A stretch of DNA of 64,000 nt from Massilibacteroides sp. (GTDB taxonomy: Bacteria > Bacteroidota > Bacteroidia > Bacteroidales > Tannerellaceae). The DNA lies in the NCBI RefSeq assembly GCF_028705895.1, contig NZ_JAQWCQ010000013.1, positions 1 through 64,000 on the forward strand, read 5' to 3'. The notes beneath the pieces were generated by a model. The model saw only the letters and a list, made by a program, of their open reading frames with translations. It was not told the DNA's origin and did not search any database. The stretch's first letter is position 1; each line of letters starts with the position of its first letter. Below, piece by piece: positions 56,217 through 64,000 of this stretch. The translations under genes and the position numbers were made by a program.

Positions 56217-57134
56217 ATGGGATTACGTTCGGATAAAAAGAATACATATAAACCCCGACAAGCAGGGGGAAGGCGATTGACAGTCAAAGAAGAGGATACG
56301 TTACTTCCTTTTCTTTACAAGTCATTGGAAAAAGAGCATAGCAGGACGGCTGTTAAGTCTCTGTTAAGTAAGGGACAAGTTTCGGTAAATGGAGAAACAA
56401 CTACTCAGTTTGATACTCCTCTATCTCCTAATTCCTTAGTTCAGATTACTTATGGGAAAGGGAAGGTAGTACTTAGCCATCCGATGTTAAAGGTCGTTTG
56501 GGAAGACGAATCACTTATTGTGGTCAACAAAAAACAAGGGCTGTTATCTGTCTCAAATCCAAAAGTAAAGGAGAAGACAGCTTATCATCTGTTGAGTGAT
56601 TATGTGAAGAAAACGGACTCTCGAAATAAAATTTTTATTCTCCACCGATTAGAACGCGAAGCTTCCGGTTTGATGGTTTTTGCAAAGAATAAAGGAGTGC
56701 AAACCCAACTACATGCAAACTGGAATGTGATGGTGACAAATAGAAGTTATGCCGTGGCAGTAGAGGGACGTCCGGAAAGGGATACTGATTTGTTGACTTC
56801 TTACAACTCTATCGGAGAAAGGCAAACTACCTATATCACTTCTGCTGATAGTGGTACGGAGAGTATTATGCGGTACAGATTGCTGAAGACAAATAATCTG
56901 TATTCATTAATGGAGCTTACCATCGAGTCCGGACATAGAAATCTGATTCGTGAACAAATGGAATCTCTCGGAACTCCGGTAGCAGGAGATGAAAAATATG
57001 GAGCGAAAACAAATCCGCTTGGACGTATTGCTCTGCATGCGAATAAACTTTTTTTTGTTCATCCTGTTACAAATAAAGAAATGCGTTTCGAAATACCGAT
57101 CCCATCGTCTTTCATTACCCTTGTAAAGAAATAA
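56217..57134 (+). CDS. RluA-family pseudouridine synthase-like protein with altered catalytic motif
   Basis: 305 residues from the ATG at 56217, chosen from the promoter position. An S4-type RNA-binding segment (about residues 25-80: VKSLLSKGQVSVNGE) precedes the RluA catalytic domain. The catalytic motif HRLD is HRLE here (H143-R-L-E146, then REASGLMVFAK), so the nucleophilic Asp is replaced by Glu. The rest of the fold (SVSNPK, GHRNLIREQMESLGTPVAGDEKYG, RIALHA) is well kept. It may still bind rRNA without isomerising uridine, or act with Glu. Confidence 0.87.
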   Translation: MGLRSDKKNTYKPRQAGGRRLTVKEEDTLLPFLYKSLEKEHSRTAVKSLLSKGQVSVNGETTTQFDTPLSPNSLVQITYGKGKVVLSHPMLKVVWEDESLIVVNKKQGLLSVSNPKVKEKTAYHLLSDYVKKTDSRNKIFILHRLEREASGLMVFAKNKGVQTQLHANWNVMVTNRSYAVAVEGRPERDTDLLTSYNSIGERQTTYITSADSGTESIMRYRLLKTNNLYSLMELTIESGHRNLIREQMESLGTPVAGDEKYGAKTNPLGRIALHANKLFFVHPVTNKEMRFEIPIPSSFITLVKK

Positions 57135-57153
57135 AAGAAAAAATAAATCCGTT

Positions 57154-59214
57154 ATGAAAAAGATATATTCTATCCTTTTATTCCTTGTTCTTGTAATTAC
57201 AGCGCATGCGCAGATACTAACCCCTGTAAAGTGGGATATAAAATTAGAACAAACCGGTAAACCGGAAAAGGAAATTGTGTTTACTGCCGTGCTTGATGCA
57301 GGTTGGCATTTATATGATATGGATTTGCCGGAAGGAGGTCCTGTTTCTACGTCTTTTACTTTTGAAAAGATAAAAGGAGTGGAACTTGTTGGTAAGCCGA
57401 TTGCTTCAGTAGCACCAACGACTGTGTATGATGAATTATTTTCCATGAACCTGAGGTGGTATGCCGATAAAGTCAGCTTCAAACAAAAAATAAAGGTAAC
57501 GGACCCTGCAAAGTTTAATCTTGTGGGAGAAGTGGAATTTATGGCTTGTAATGACGAGACATGTCTTCCGCCAGATCGTGTTGAATTCAATTTCAACAAG
57601 AAAAATATTTCAATAACAGATGTTCAATCAGCGAGTGAAACAGAGGGTGAGAAAGTCGCAGATCTGGGAGAAGGAGAGGACTCTGTGGCTGAAGAGGTGC
57701 AGGAAACAAAAACGATTCCTACTATTCCCGTAGTAAAATTAGAAAACAAGGCGATTGATAATGTTGTCTCAGCCGATGCTCTTTGGACACCGGTAATTGA
57801 CGAATTAAAATCTTACGGCGACAAAATAGTTGCAGCTCCTGATACTTCCTGGTTGTTTATTTTCTTTGCCGGTTTTGTAGGTGGACTAATTGCTTTATTA
57901 ACTCCGTGTGTCTGGCCTATGATTCCGATGACCGTAAGCTTTTTCTTGAAACGAACGAAAAACAGAAAGAAGGCAATAAGTGATGCATTGACCTATGGGG
58001 TATCTATTATTGTGATCTATTTAGTAATGGGTTTGCTTATTACCGGAATTTTTGGAGCAAGTGCTTTAAATGACCTTTCAACGAATGCGGTATTTAATAT
58101 TATCTTCTGCCTTCTATTAGTGATCTTTGCCGTCTCTTTCTTCGGTGCATTTGAGATGGTATTGCCAGCTTCGTGGACAAGTAAATTAGATAGTAAAGCC
58201 GATTCTACTACAGGAATCCTGAGTATCTTCTTTATGTCGTTTACCCTTGTGTTAGTTTCGTTCTCTTGTACAGGGCCGATTATCGGTACCTTACTTGTGC
58301 AGGCTGCTTCTATGGGTAGTGCAGTTGGTCCTGCAATCGGAATGTTTGGTTTTGCTTTAGCATTATCTATTCCATTTTCATTGTTTGCGATCTTCCCGAA
58401 TATGCTACAAAGTATGCCTAAGTCAGGAGGTTGGTTAAACTCCGTAAAGGTGGTTCTTGGTTTCCTTGAACTTGCTCTTGCCTTAAAATTCTTATCCGTA
58501 GCCGATTTAGCATACGGATGGCGTATTCTTGATCGTGAGGTGTTCTTAGTCCTTTGGATAGTAATATTTGCTCTATTAGGTTTCTATTTATTAGGTAAGA
58601 TTAAATTCAGTCACGATAGTGATCTGAAGCATGTTTCTGTGCCTCGTTTATTTATGGCAATTATATCATTTGCGTTTTCTGTCTATATGATACCCGGACT
58701 ATGGGGTGCACCATTAAAAGCGATAAGCGCCTTTGCTCCGCCTTTACATACGCAAGACTTTAATCTGTACGATGGTGGCGTTCATGCTTCTTTTGATGAT
58801 TATGAAATAGGTATGGCTTACGCAAAACGTGTAAATAAACCCGTAATGATTGATTTCTCCGGACATGGATGTGTGAACTGTCGGAAAATGGAAGCATCTG
58901 TATGGACTGATTCGAAAGTGAAACAGATCATTGAGAATGATTATGTGTTGATCACACTTATGGTGGATGATAAAACAAGACTGCCGGAAGTAATCGAAAT
59001 TGAGGAACATGGTAAAGCCCGTAAATTGAAAACGATAGGAGATAAGTGGAGCTACCTGCAACGGAGTAAATTCGGTGCGAATGCTCAACCGTTCTATGTT
59101 TTATTGAACGCGGAGGGAAAACCTCTTGCGCCATCTTATGCTTATGATGAAGATGTTGATAAATATATAGAGTTCTTACAGGGAGGGTTGGCAAATTTTA
59201 AGAAAAATGAGTAA
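57154..59214 (+). CDS. dsbD: Thiol:disulfide interchange protein DsbD-like
   Basis: 686 residues: signal peptide, an N-terminal periplasmic domain (about 25-160, with MACNDETCLPP), a central eight-segment DsbD/CcdA membrane domain containing the Cys in ALLTPCVWPMIPM and in VSFSCTGPIIG, and a C-terminal thioredoxin domain with the active-site pair in SGHGCVNCRKME. It moves electrons from cytoplasmic thioredoxin to periplasmic thiols, needed for disulphide isomerisation and cytochrome c maturation. Overlaps mazG by 8 nt. Confidence 0.93.
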   Translation: MKKIYSILLFLVLVITAHAQILTPVKWDIKLEQTGKPEKEIVFTAVLDAGWHLYDMDLPEGGPVSTSFTFEKIKGVELVGKPIASVAPTTVYDELFSMNLRWYADKVSFKQKIKVTDPAKFNLVGEVEFMACNDETCLPPDRVEFNFNKKNISITDVQSASETEGEKVADLGEGEDSVAEEVQETKTIPTIPVVKLENKAIDNVVSADALWTPVIDELKSYGDKIVAAPDTSWLFIFFAGFVGGLIALLTPCVWPMIPMTVSFFLKRTKNRKKAISDALTYGVSIIVIYLVMGLLITGIFGASALNDLSTNAVFNIIFCLLLVIFAVSFFGAFEMVLPASWTSKLDSKADSTTGILSIFFMSFTLVLVSFSCTGPIIGTLLVQAASMGSAVGPAIGMFGFALALSIPFSLFAIFPNMLQSMPKSGGWLNSVKVVLGFLELALALKFLSVADLAYGWRILDREVFLVLWIVIFALLGFYLLGKIKFSHDSDLKHVSVPRLFMAIISFAFSVYMIPGLWGAPLKAISAFAPPLHTQDFNLYDGGVHASFDDYEIGMAYAKRVNKPVMIDFSGHGCVNCRKMEASVWTDSKVKQIIENDYVLITLMVDDKTRLPEVIEIEEHGKARKLKTIGDKWSYLQRSKFGANAQPFYVLLNAEGKPLAPSYAYDEDVDKYIEFLQGGLANFKKNE

Positions 59215-59992
59215 CAGAGAAGAACAGATGGCCGCTTTCGGGCGGCTTTTGGACATTTTAGATGAACTTAGAGTCAAATGCCCGTGGGATAGGAAGCAGA
59301 CGAATGAAAGTTTGCGGACAAATACGATAGAGGAGACCTATGAACTTTGTGAAGCCATTATGAAGAATGACGACGCAGAGATAAAAAAAGAATTAGGCGA
59401 TTTGTTGTTGCACGTTGTTTTCTATGCAAAGATTGGCTCAGAGAAGAGTGCCTTTGATATCAAAGACGTTTGTGACAGTTTATGCCAGAAGCTAATTTAT
59501 CGCCATCCGCATGTATTTGGCGATGCTGTTGCTGAAACCAGTAAGAAAGTAGAGCAAAGTTGGGAAGAGTTGAAATTAAAAGAGAAAGGCGGTAATAAAA
59601 CTGTTCTCCAGGGAGTCCCTTCTTCGTTGCCCTCACTTGTTAAAGCACATCGCATACAGGATAAAGCACGCAATGTGGGGTTTGACTGGGAAGAACGAGA
59701 ACAGGTCTGGGAGAAAGTGCATGAGGAGTTTACAGAGCTAAAAGCAGAAATAGATAAGATGGATGCCGATAAAATGGAAGCTGAATTCGGAGATCTGTTC
59801 TTTAGTCTGATTAATGCTGCCCGATTGTATAAAATCAATCCGGATAATGCACTTGAACGTACAAACCAGAAGTTTATTCGTCGTTTTAATTATCTCGAAG
59901 ATCATACCATCAAAGAAGGGCGTTCTCTGAAAGACATGTCTTTAGAAGATATGGATAAGATCTGGGATAAAGCAAAAGCTAAGGGGTTATAA
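59207..59992 (+). CDS. mazG: Nucleoside triphosphate pyrophosphohydrolase MazG
   Basis: 261 residues, all-alpha NTP hydrolase. Two MazG units: the first has CPWDRKQT, EETYELCEAI and ELGDLLLHVVFYA (metal-binding EExxE and ExxD); the second has EEFTELKAE and EFGDLFFSLINAAR. It removes non-canonical NTPs and can deplete NTPs in starvation. Translation is coupled to dsbD by the 8-nt overlap. Confidence 0.94.
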   Translation: MSNREEQMAAFGRLLDILDELRVKCPWDRKQTNESLRTNTIEETYELCEAIMKNDDAEIKKELGDLLLHVVFYAKIGSEKSAFDIKDVCDSLCQKLIYRHPHVFGDAVAETSKKVEQSWEELKLKEKGGNKTVLQGVPSSLPSLVKAHRIQDKARNVGFDWEEREQVWEKVHEEFTELKAEIDKMDADKMEAEFGDLFFSLINAARLYKINPDNALERTNQKFIRRFNYLEDHTIKEGRSLKDMSLEDMDKIWDKAKAKGL

Positions 59993-60029
59993 ATTCGCCT
60001 CTGAATTCTAAATGTGAATCATTAAAAGA

Positions 60030-61091
60030 ATGATTAGTGTTAAGCTAAGAGATTGGTATCAAAAAAACAAACGAGACTTACCCTGGCGAAAGACTGATGA
60101 TCCGTATATCATATGGATATCAGAAATTATGCTGCAACAGACACGTGTGGCTCAAGGATATGATTATTTTTTAAGATTTACAGAACGCTTTCCGGATGTA
60201 CGTTCTTTGGCTGAGGCTCCTGAAGATGAGGTGATGAAACACTGGGAAGGTTTGGGTTATTATAGCAGAGCTCGAAATTTGCATGTGACAGCTAAACGAA
60301 TAGTGGAAGAGTTTGGTGGAATTTTTCCTTCAGATTATGAAACCGTTTTATCTCTGAAAGGCATTGGCGAATATACAGCAGCTGCCATAGTTTCCATCTC
60401 GTGGAATAAACCATATGCCGTTGTGGACGGCAATGTATATAGGGTGTTATCCCGTCTTTTTGGGGTAGAGACACCGATTGATACGGGAAAAGGGAAAAAG
60501 GAATTTGCTGAATTGGCTGCACATATAATGGATGTTAAGCATGCAGGCGAACATAATCAGGCATTAATGGAGTTTGGAGCTTTGTATTGTATTCCCCGAA
60601 ATCCGGATTGTGAATCATGTATCTTTGCCGATCGTTGTCTGGCATATGCTAAAGGAAACGTTTCTCAGCTTCCGGTTAAACAAGGAAAAACGAAAGTCCG
60701 CCATCGCTATTTTTATTATTTTCATATATTGAGTGGCCGAGATACGTTTCTGAATAGGCGCGGCAAAGGAGATATCTGGGAAGGTTTGTATGAATTTCCT
60801 CTGATAGAGACCGACCGGAAGATGGATTTTGTGGAAATAGAACAAACCGCTGCTTTTAGGCAACTTTTTTCCGGATCCCTACATCTGGAAATAAATTCTA
60901 CTCTTACCGATGTTAAGCATGTCTTATCTCATCAGATATTACATGCTGTTTTTTTTCAAATCCGATTGGATTGTATAGGAGAAGGGATGGAGGATTATCT
61001 TCGGATTCCTTCGGGAAATCTGGATGATTATGCCTTTCCCAGGTTGTTACATATTTATTTGGAGAAAATAAAAGGAAACTTGGCTAAGTAA
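60030..61091 (+). CDS. mutY: A/G-specific adenine glycosylase MutY
   Basis: 353 residues. Excises A opposite 8-oxoG. Seen: the N-terminal WRKTDDPYIIWISEIMLQQTRV, the helix-hairpin-helix LKGIGEYTAAAI, the catalytic Asp region VVDGNVYRVLSRLF, and the [4Fe-4S] ligand pattern CIPRNPDCESCIFADRC (C-x6-C-x2-C-x5-C). The C-terminal NUDIX-like domain senses 8-oxoG. Stands 38 nt after mazG. Confidence 0.95.
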   Translation: MISVKLRDWYQKNKRDLPWRKTDDPYIIWISEIMLQQTRVAQGYDYFLRFTERFPDVRSLAEAPEDEVMKHWEGLGYYSRARNLHVTAKRIVEEFGGIFPSDYETVLSLKGIGEYTAAAIVSISWNKPYAVVDGNVYRVLSRLFGVETPIDTGKGKKEFAELAAHIMDVKHAGEHNQALMEFGALYCIPRNPDCESCIFADRCLAYAKGNVSQLPVKQGKTKVRHRYFYYFHILSGRDTFLNRRGKGDIWEGLYEFPLIETDRKMDFVEIEQTAAFRQLFSGSLHLEINSTLTDVKHVLSHQILHAVFFQIRLDCIGEGMEDYLRIPSGNLDDYAFPRLLHIYLEKIKGNLAK

Positions 61092-61137
61092 TCGAATTTA
61101 TGTTTCTTTGTATAATCATTTATAAAACAAAAAGTTT

Positions 61138-61611
61138 ATGTCCTTAAATAAAGTTATATTGATCGGAAATGTGGGAAAAGATCCTGAAGTACGCTATTTT
61201 GATAGTGGGGCGGCAGTAGCAAATTTCCCTCTTGCAACGAATGAAAGAGGCTATACTTTGGCTAATGGAACCGTTGTGCCCGAACGCACTGAATGGCATA
61301 ATATTGTTATTCGCCGTGACCAGGTTTCCTTTGTGGAAAAATGGGTAAAGAAAGGCTCTTCTGTTTATGTAGAAGGAAAAATTCGTACCCGAACCTATGA
61401 CGATCAAAACGGTGTTAAACGTTATTTGACCGAAATACACGCAGATCGTATTGAATTTTATAATACCGGCTCACGTCCGGCAGATGGTCAGCAAACAGCT
61501 GGTTCAACAACTCCTTCTAATCAGACGGGATCGAATATCTCTTATCAACAGCCTAATGCAAATCAGGCTTCTGTGCCGGAAACGAACGAGGCGGATGATC
61601 TCCCGTTCTGA
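61138..61611 (+). CDS. ssb: Single-stranded DNA-binding protein
   Basis: 157 residues: an OB fold (MSLNKVILIGNVGKDPEVRYFDSG ... EKWVKKGSSVYVEGKIRTRTYDD), a Gln/Ser/Asn-rich linker, and the acidic tip ADDLPF at the very end that docks repair and replication partners. Full length, functional in appearance. Confidence 0.97.
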   Translation: MSLNKVILIGNVGKDPEVRYFDSGAAVANFPLATNERGYTLANGTVVPERTEWHNIVIRRDQVSFVEKWVKKGSSVYVEGKIRTRTYDDQNGVKRYLTEIHADRIEFYNTGSRPADGQQTAGSTTPSNQTGSNISYQQPNANQASVPETNEADDLPF

Positions 61612-61636
61612 TATTGTCTAACTAATACCGTACCCC

Positions 61637-62962
61637 TTGGACTCAGATTATTATTTATCGGGCTTATATGAACAAATGGCTTTTTGGGACTCTGCTGTAA
61701 GCCCTGTTATTGCATTAAGTCTTGCTTTTTTATTTTTGATTCTTTATACACTGATGTCTGCTTCCGAAGTTGCTTATTTCTCCCTTTCTCCGGAAGATAT
61801 GAATGAACTACAACGATGTAAAAAAAACTCAGACTCACTTGTCTTACGTTTAATAAATAGCCCCAAACACCTTCTGGCTTCCATTCTTATTCTGAATAAT
61901 CTGATGAATGTAGCCATTGTGATTCTTTGTACTTTTGCATTCTATTCCACGTTCGATTTTTCATTTGCTCCTTTTCTCGGATTTATCCTATTGGTATTGG
62001 TGTTGGTTTTTGTTATTTTGATCAGTGAAATAATGCCCAAACGGTATGCCCGGATGAATCCATTGCAATTTGCCCGGTTTCTGGCGCCGTTAATGAGTGT
62101 TATAAACTTTATATGTTATCCATTTTCGGAGTTATTGCTTCTTAGTACTTCTTTTGTCCAAAAGAAATTAGCGAATCAAAACTCAGATAATACGACAAAA
62201 GATTCATCCAATTCTTTTGACCATTCTTCTCAGCACCGGACGGAAGATAAAGAAATGATTGCGGAGGTAATAAAGTTTTATGATAAAACAGCCGATGAGA
62301 TCATGACTTCCCGATTGGATGTAGAAGATATTGACATAAAATCCGGTTTTAGATCTGTTGTTGACTTTGTGTTGGAATCCGGCTATTCTCGCATTCCGGT
62401 TTATGAAGAATCGGAAGATAATATGAAAGGTATTCTTTATTTGAGGGATCTTTTACCACATCTGAATAAGGCCGATGACTTTGAATGGCAAGCGCTTATT
62501 CGTCCGGCTTATTTTGTGCCTGAAACAAAGAAAATCGATGACTTGCTGGAGGAATTACGACAGAATAAAATTCATATGGCCATTGTTGTAGATGAGTTTG
62601 GTGGAACTTCAGGGATTGTTACTATGGAAGATATTCTTGAAGAAATTGTCGGTGAAATTTTTGACGAATATGATGAGGACGAAAAACAATGTATTCGTTT
62701 AGCAGATGGTAGTTTTGTTTTAAAAGCAAAGATCTTGTTGACAAACTTTTTCCGTATGACTGATGTTGATCCGGATGAATTTGAAGACCTGACAGAAGAA
62801 GTAGAAACTTTAGGCGGTTTGTTGCTCGAAATAAAAGGTGGTTTCCCGCAACGTAAAGAAATGATTGAATATAAAAAATACCGGTTCCAAATATTGGAAC
62901 TTGACAACCGGCGTATTCTGAAAGTGAAATTCTCCATTCTTGACAAAGAGACTGAATCCTAA
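61637..62962 (+). CDS. gldE: Gliding-motility-associated CNNM/CBS protein GldE
   Basis: 441 residues from a TTG start (LDSDYYLSGL); the first in-frame ATG is at 61676, so the start is uncertain. Domains: DUF21/CNNM membrane domain with about four spans (ALSLAFLFLILYTLMSASEVAYFSL), a CBS pair (DIMTSRLDVEDIDI... and MAIVVDEFGGTSGIVTMEDILEEIVGEI) and a C-terminal CorC/HlyC domain. Gene order gldE-gldD is that of the gliding/type IX secretion neighbourhood. The motility role may not hold in non-gliding Bacteroidales. Confidence 0.87.
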   Translation: MDSDYYLSGLYEQMAFWDSAVSPVIALSLAFLFLILYTLMSASEVAYFSLSPEDMNELQRCKKNSDSLVLRLINSPKHLLASILILNNLMNVAIVILCTFAFYSTFDFSFAPFLGFILLVLVLVFVILISEIMPKRYARMNPLQFARFLAPLMSVINFICYPFSELLLLSTSFVQKKLANQNSDNTTKDSSNSFDHSSQHRTEDKEMIAEVIKFYDKTADEIMTSRLDVEDIDIKSGFRSVVDFVLESGYSRIPVYEESEDNMKGILYLRDLLPHLNKADDFEWQALIRPAYFVPETKKIDDLLEELRQNKIHMAIVVDEFGGTSGIVTMEDILEEIVGEIFDEYDEDEKQCIRLADGSFVLKAKILLTNFFRMTDVDPDEFEDLTEEVETLGGLLLEIKGGFPQRKEMIEYKKYRFQILELDNRRILKVKFSILDKETES

Positions 62963-62975
62963 GAGTGATAATTAA

Positions 62976-63536
62976 ATGAACAGACGTGCTTCTATCGGAC
63001 TACTATTCTTGTTGCTACTATTCTCTTGTACAGAATATACTCCAAAGCCTAAAGGATACTTAAGATTGGAGCCTGAGAAGGCAAGATATGTCAAATTGCC
63101 GGTCAAAAATCTACCCTATACATTTTATATTTCAGATAAGGTTTCAGTGGAAATACCGGAAGAACAAAATAATGAATGGTTGAATCTGTGTTATAAAGAT
63201 TTTGACGTCAAAATCTATTGCAGTTACTTTCCAGTGACTAAAACAAAACTACCGGAACTCACTGAAGAAACATTCAAAATAATAGAACGGATAAGTAAGC
63301 AAACGAAGGTTTCTGCCTACGATAATCCAGAACAAAATGTGTATGGGATGCTATTTGACTTAGGTGGCAATACGGCTTCTCCTATTCAGTTCTACGTAAC
63401 GGATAGTCTTGACCATTTCTTTCGTGGCGCATTGTATTATAACGCAGTGGCCAATGCGGACTCTTTAGCACCTGTGACAAGGTATCTGAGGGAAGATATT
63501 GTTGAACTGATTCAATCCTTTTCCTGGAACAACTAA
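62976..63536 (+). CDS. gldD: Gliding-motility lipoprotein GldD
   Basis: 186 residues with lipobox ending at Cys18 (TEYTPKPKGYLRL follows). The PKPKGYLR start after the Cys is typical of GldD. It is an essential partner of the gliding/type IX secretion lipoproteins in flavobacteria; in Bacteroidales the exact function is unclear. It lies 13 nt after gldE and shares one base with the next start. Confidence 0.87.
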   Translation: MNRRASIGLLFLLLLFSCTEYTPKPKGYLRLEPEKARYVKLPVKNLPYTFYISDKVSVEIPEEQNNEWLNLCYKDFDVKIYCSYFPVTKTKLPELTEETFKIIERISKQTKVSAYDNPEQNVYGMLFDLGGNTASPIQFYVTDSLDHFFRGALYYNAVANADSLAPVTRYLREDIVELIQSFSWNN

Positions 63537-64000
63537 TGCCATTATTCGAAAAACATCCTTCACTCCTTTTGGGAATCTGGAAAATAGAAGAAACAGTTCC
63601 CGAATTAATGGATTTGATTGGCAAGTCTGATGATTACAGTTGTTTTCTGAAAGAATGTAAATCAGAGTCCCGAAAAAAAGAATGGTTGGCTACTCGTATC
63701 CTGCTTAAACACCTTTTAGAAAGAGATGAAAAGATTGCTTACTATTCTGATGGTGCTCCGTATGTCCCTAATTCTCCCGATCTATCAATCAGTATATCAC
63801 ATACAAAAGGCTATGCTGCCGTTTATTGTTCGAGAAATAAGACCGTAGGAGTAGATATCGAATACAGAGGGGAGAGAGTACAAAGAATAAAAAAACGATT
63901 TTTGTCTGAAGGAGAGCTTGCGGGAATTAACCTTGAACATGAAACCGAACATTTGCTAATCCATTGGTGCGCAAAAGAAACCCTCTTTAAACTTATCCGA
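63536..64000 (+). CDS. 4'-phosphopantetheinyl transferase, 3' end outside window
   Basis: Partial, 155 codons to the window edge. It begins MPLFEKHPSLLLGIWKIEE, overlapping the gldD stop as TAATG. The Sfp-type motifs are all present: SISHTKGYAAVYCS, VGVDIEYRGERV with the metal-binding Asp/Glu, and WCAKETLFKLI. It attaches phosphopantetheine to acyl or peptidyl carrier proteins. Target carrier unknown. Confidence 0.88.
   Translation, partial: MPLFEKHPSLLLGIWKIEETVPELMDLIGKSDDYSCFLKECKSESRKKEWLATRILLKHLLERDEKIAYYSDGAPYVPNSPDLSISISHTKGYAAVYCSRNKTVGVDIEYRGERVQRIKKRFLSEGELAGINLEHETEHLLIHWCAKETLFKLIR

Noticed and set aside
1-64000. CRISPR arrays, tRNA or rRNA genes, prophage
   Set aside because: No regularly spaced repeats, cloverleaf-like sequences or phage structural genes were recognised in reading the gaps; no search tool was run.

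Overview
The window is a chromosomal stretch of an AT-rich member of the Bacteroidetes, most likely order Bacteroidales. Four things point there. Many genes are preceded by the Bacteroidetes promoter pattern (TTTG or TTG, about 20 bp, then TAnnTTTG). Shine-Dalgarno sequences are mostly absent. The gliding-motility-type genes gldE and gldD are present. Near the right end lies an S-layer-like secreted protein gene with a serine recombinase, as described in Parabacteroides and relatives. The genus cannot be fixed from this sequence alone.

Layout. 1-9 kb: an M16 peptidase lipoprotein, MlaFE lipid-transport genes, lptB, a CPBP protease, a small MITE-like element, an RRM protein and trigger factor. 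9-21 kb: clpP-clpX, recQ, then an apparent operon of three SurA/parvulin-related envelope proteins, an LptA/OstA-like protein, a small membrane protein and mutL. 21-39 kb: the fused str/S10/spc/alpha ribosomal cluster from rpsL to rplQ, with fusA, secY, map, infA, rpmJ and rpoA (tuf and adk are absent from it). 39-51 kb: an ABM-domain lipoprotein, an AI-2E family transporter, a porin/imelysin/di-heme oxidoreductase operon, a hemerythrin-like protein paired with a LuxR-type regulator, a ROK kinase, an MBL/VOC pair and an APC permease. 51-56 kb: a serine recombinase, a 579-bp non-coding region and a 1168-residue S-layer-like protein. 56-64 kb: an RluA-like protein with an altered catalytic motif, DsbD, MazG, MutY, SSB, GldE, GldD and the start of a 4'-phosphopantetheinyl transferase cut by the window end.

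Three regions stand out. (1) The recombinase/S-layer locus: the only good promoter between the two genes points away from the S-layer gene and is bounded by 9-bp inverted repeats. It therefore reads as a phase-variable promoter caught in the OFF orientation. (2) The 40.8-45 kb operon encodes an outer-membrane barrel plus two lipoproteins with a Cys-Ser-Asp-Asp-Asp start, a signal for surface display in this phylum. It sits behind a 9+9 bp dyad and looks like a surface iron/haem system. (3) Long intercistronic leaders in the ribosomal operon (before rpsG and before rpsD) can fold and are candidate autoregulatory sites. Catalytic residues are also replaced in MutL and in the RluA-like protein, and the zinc ligands of L36 are lost.

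All calls rest on reading the sequence and translations by eye. No database search, folding program or alignment was run.
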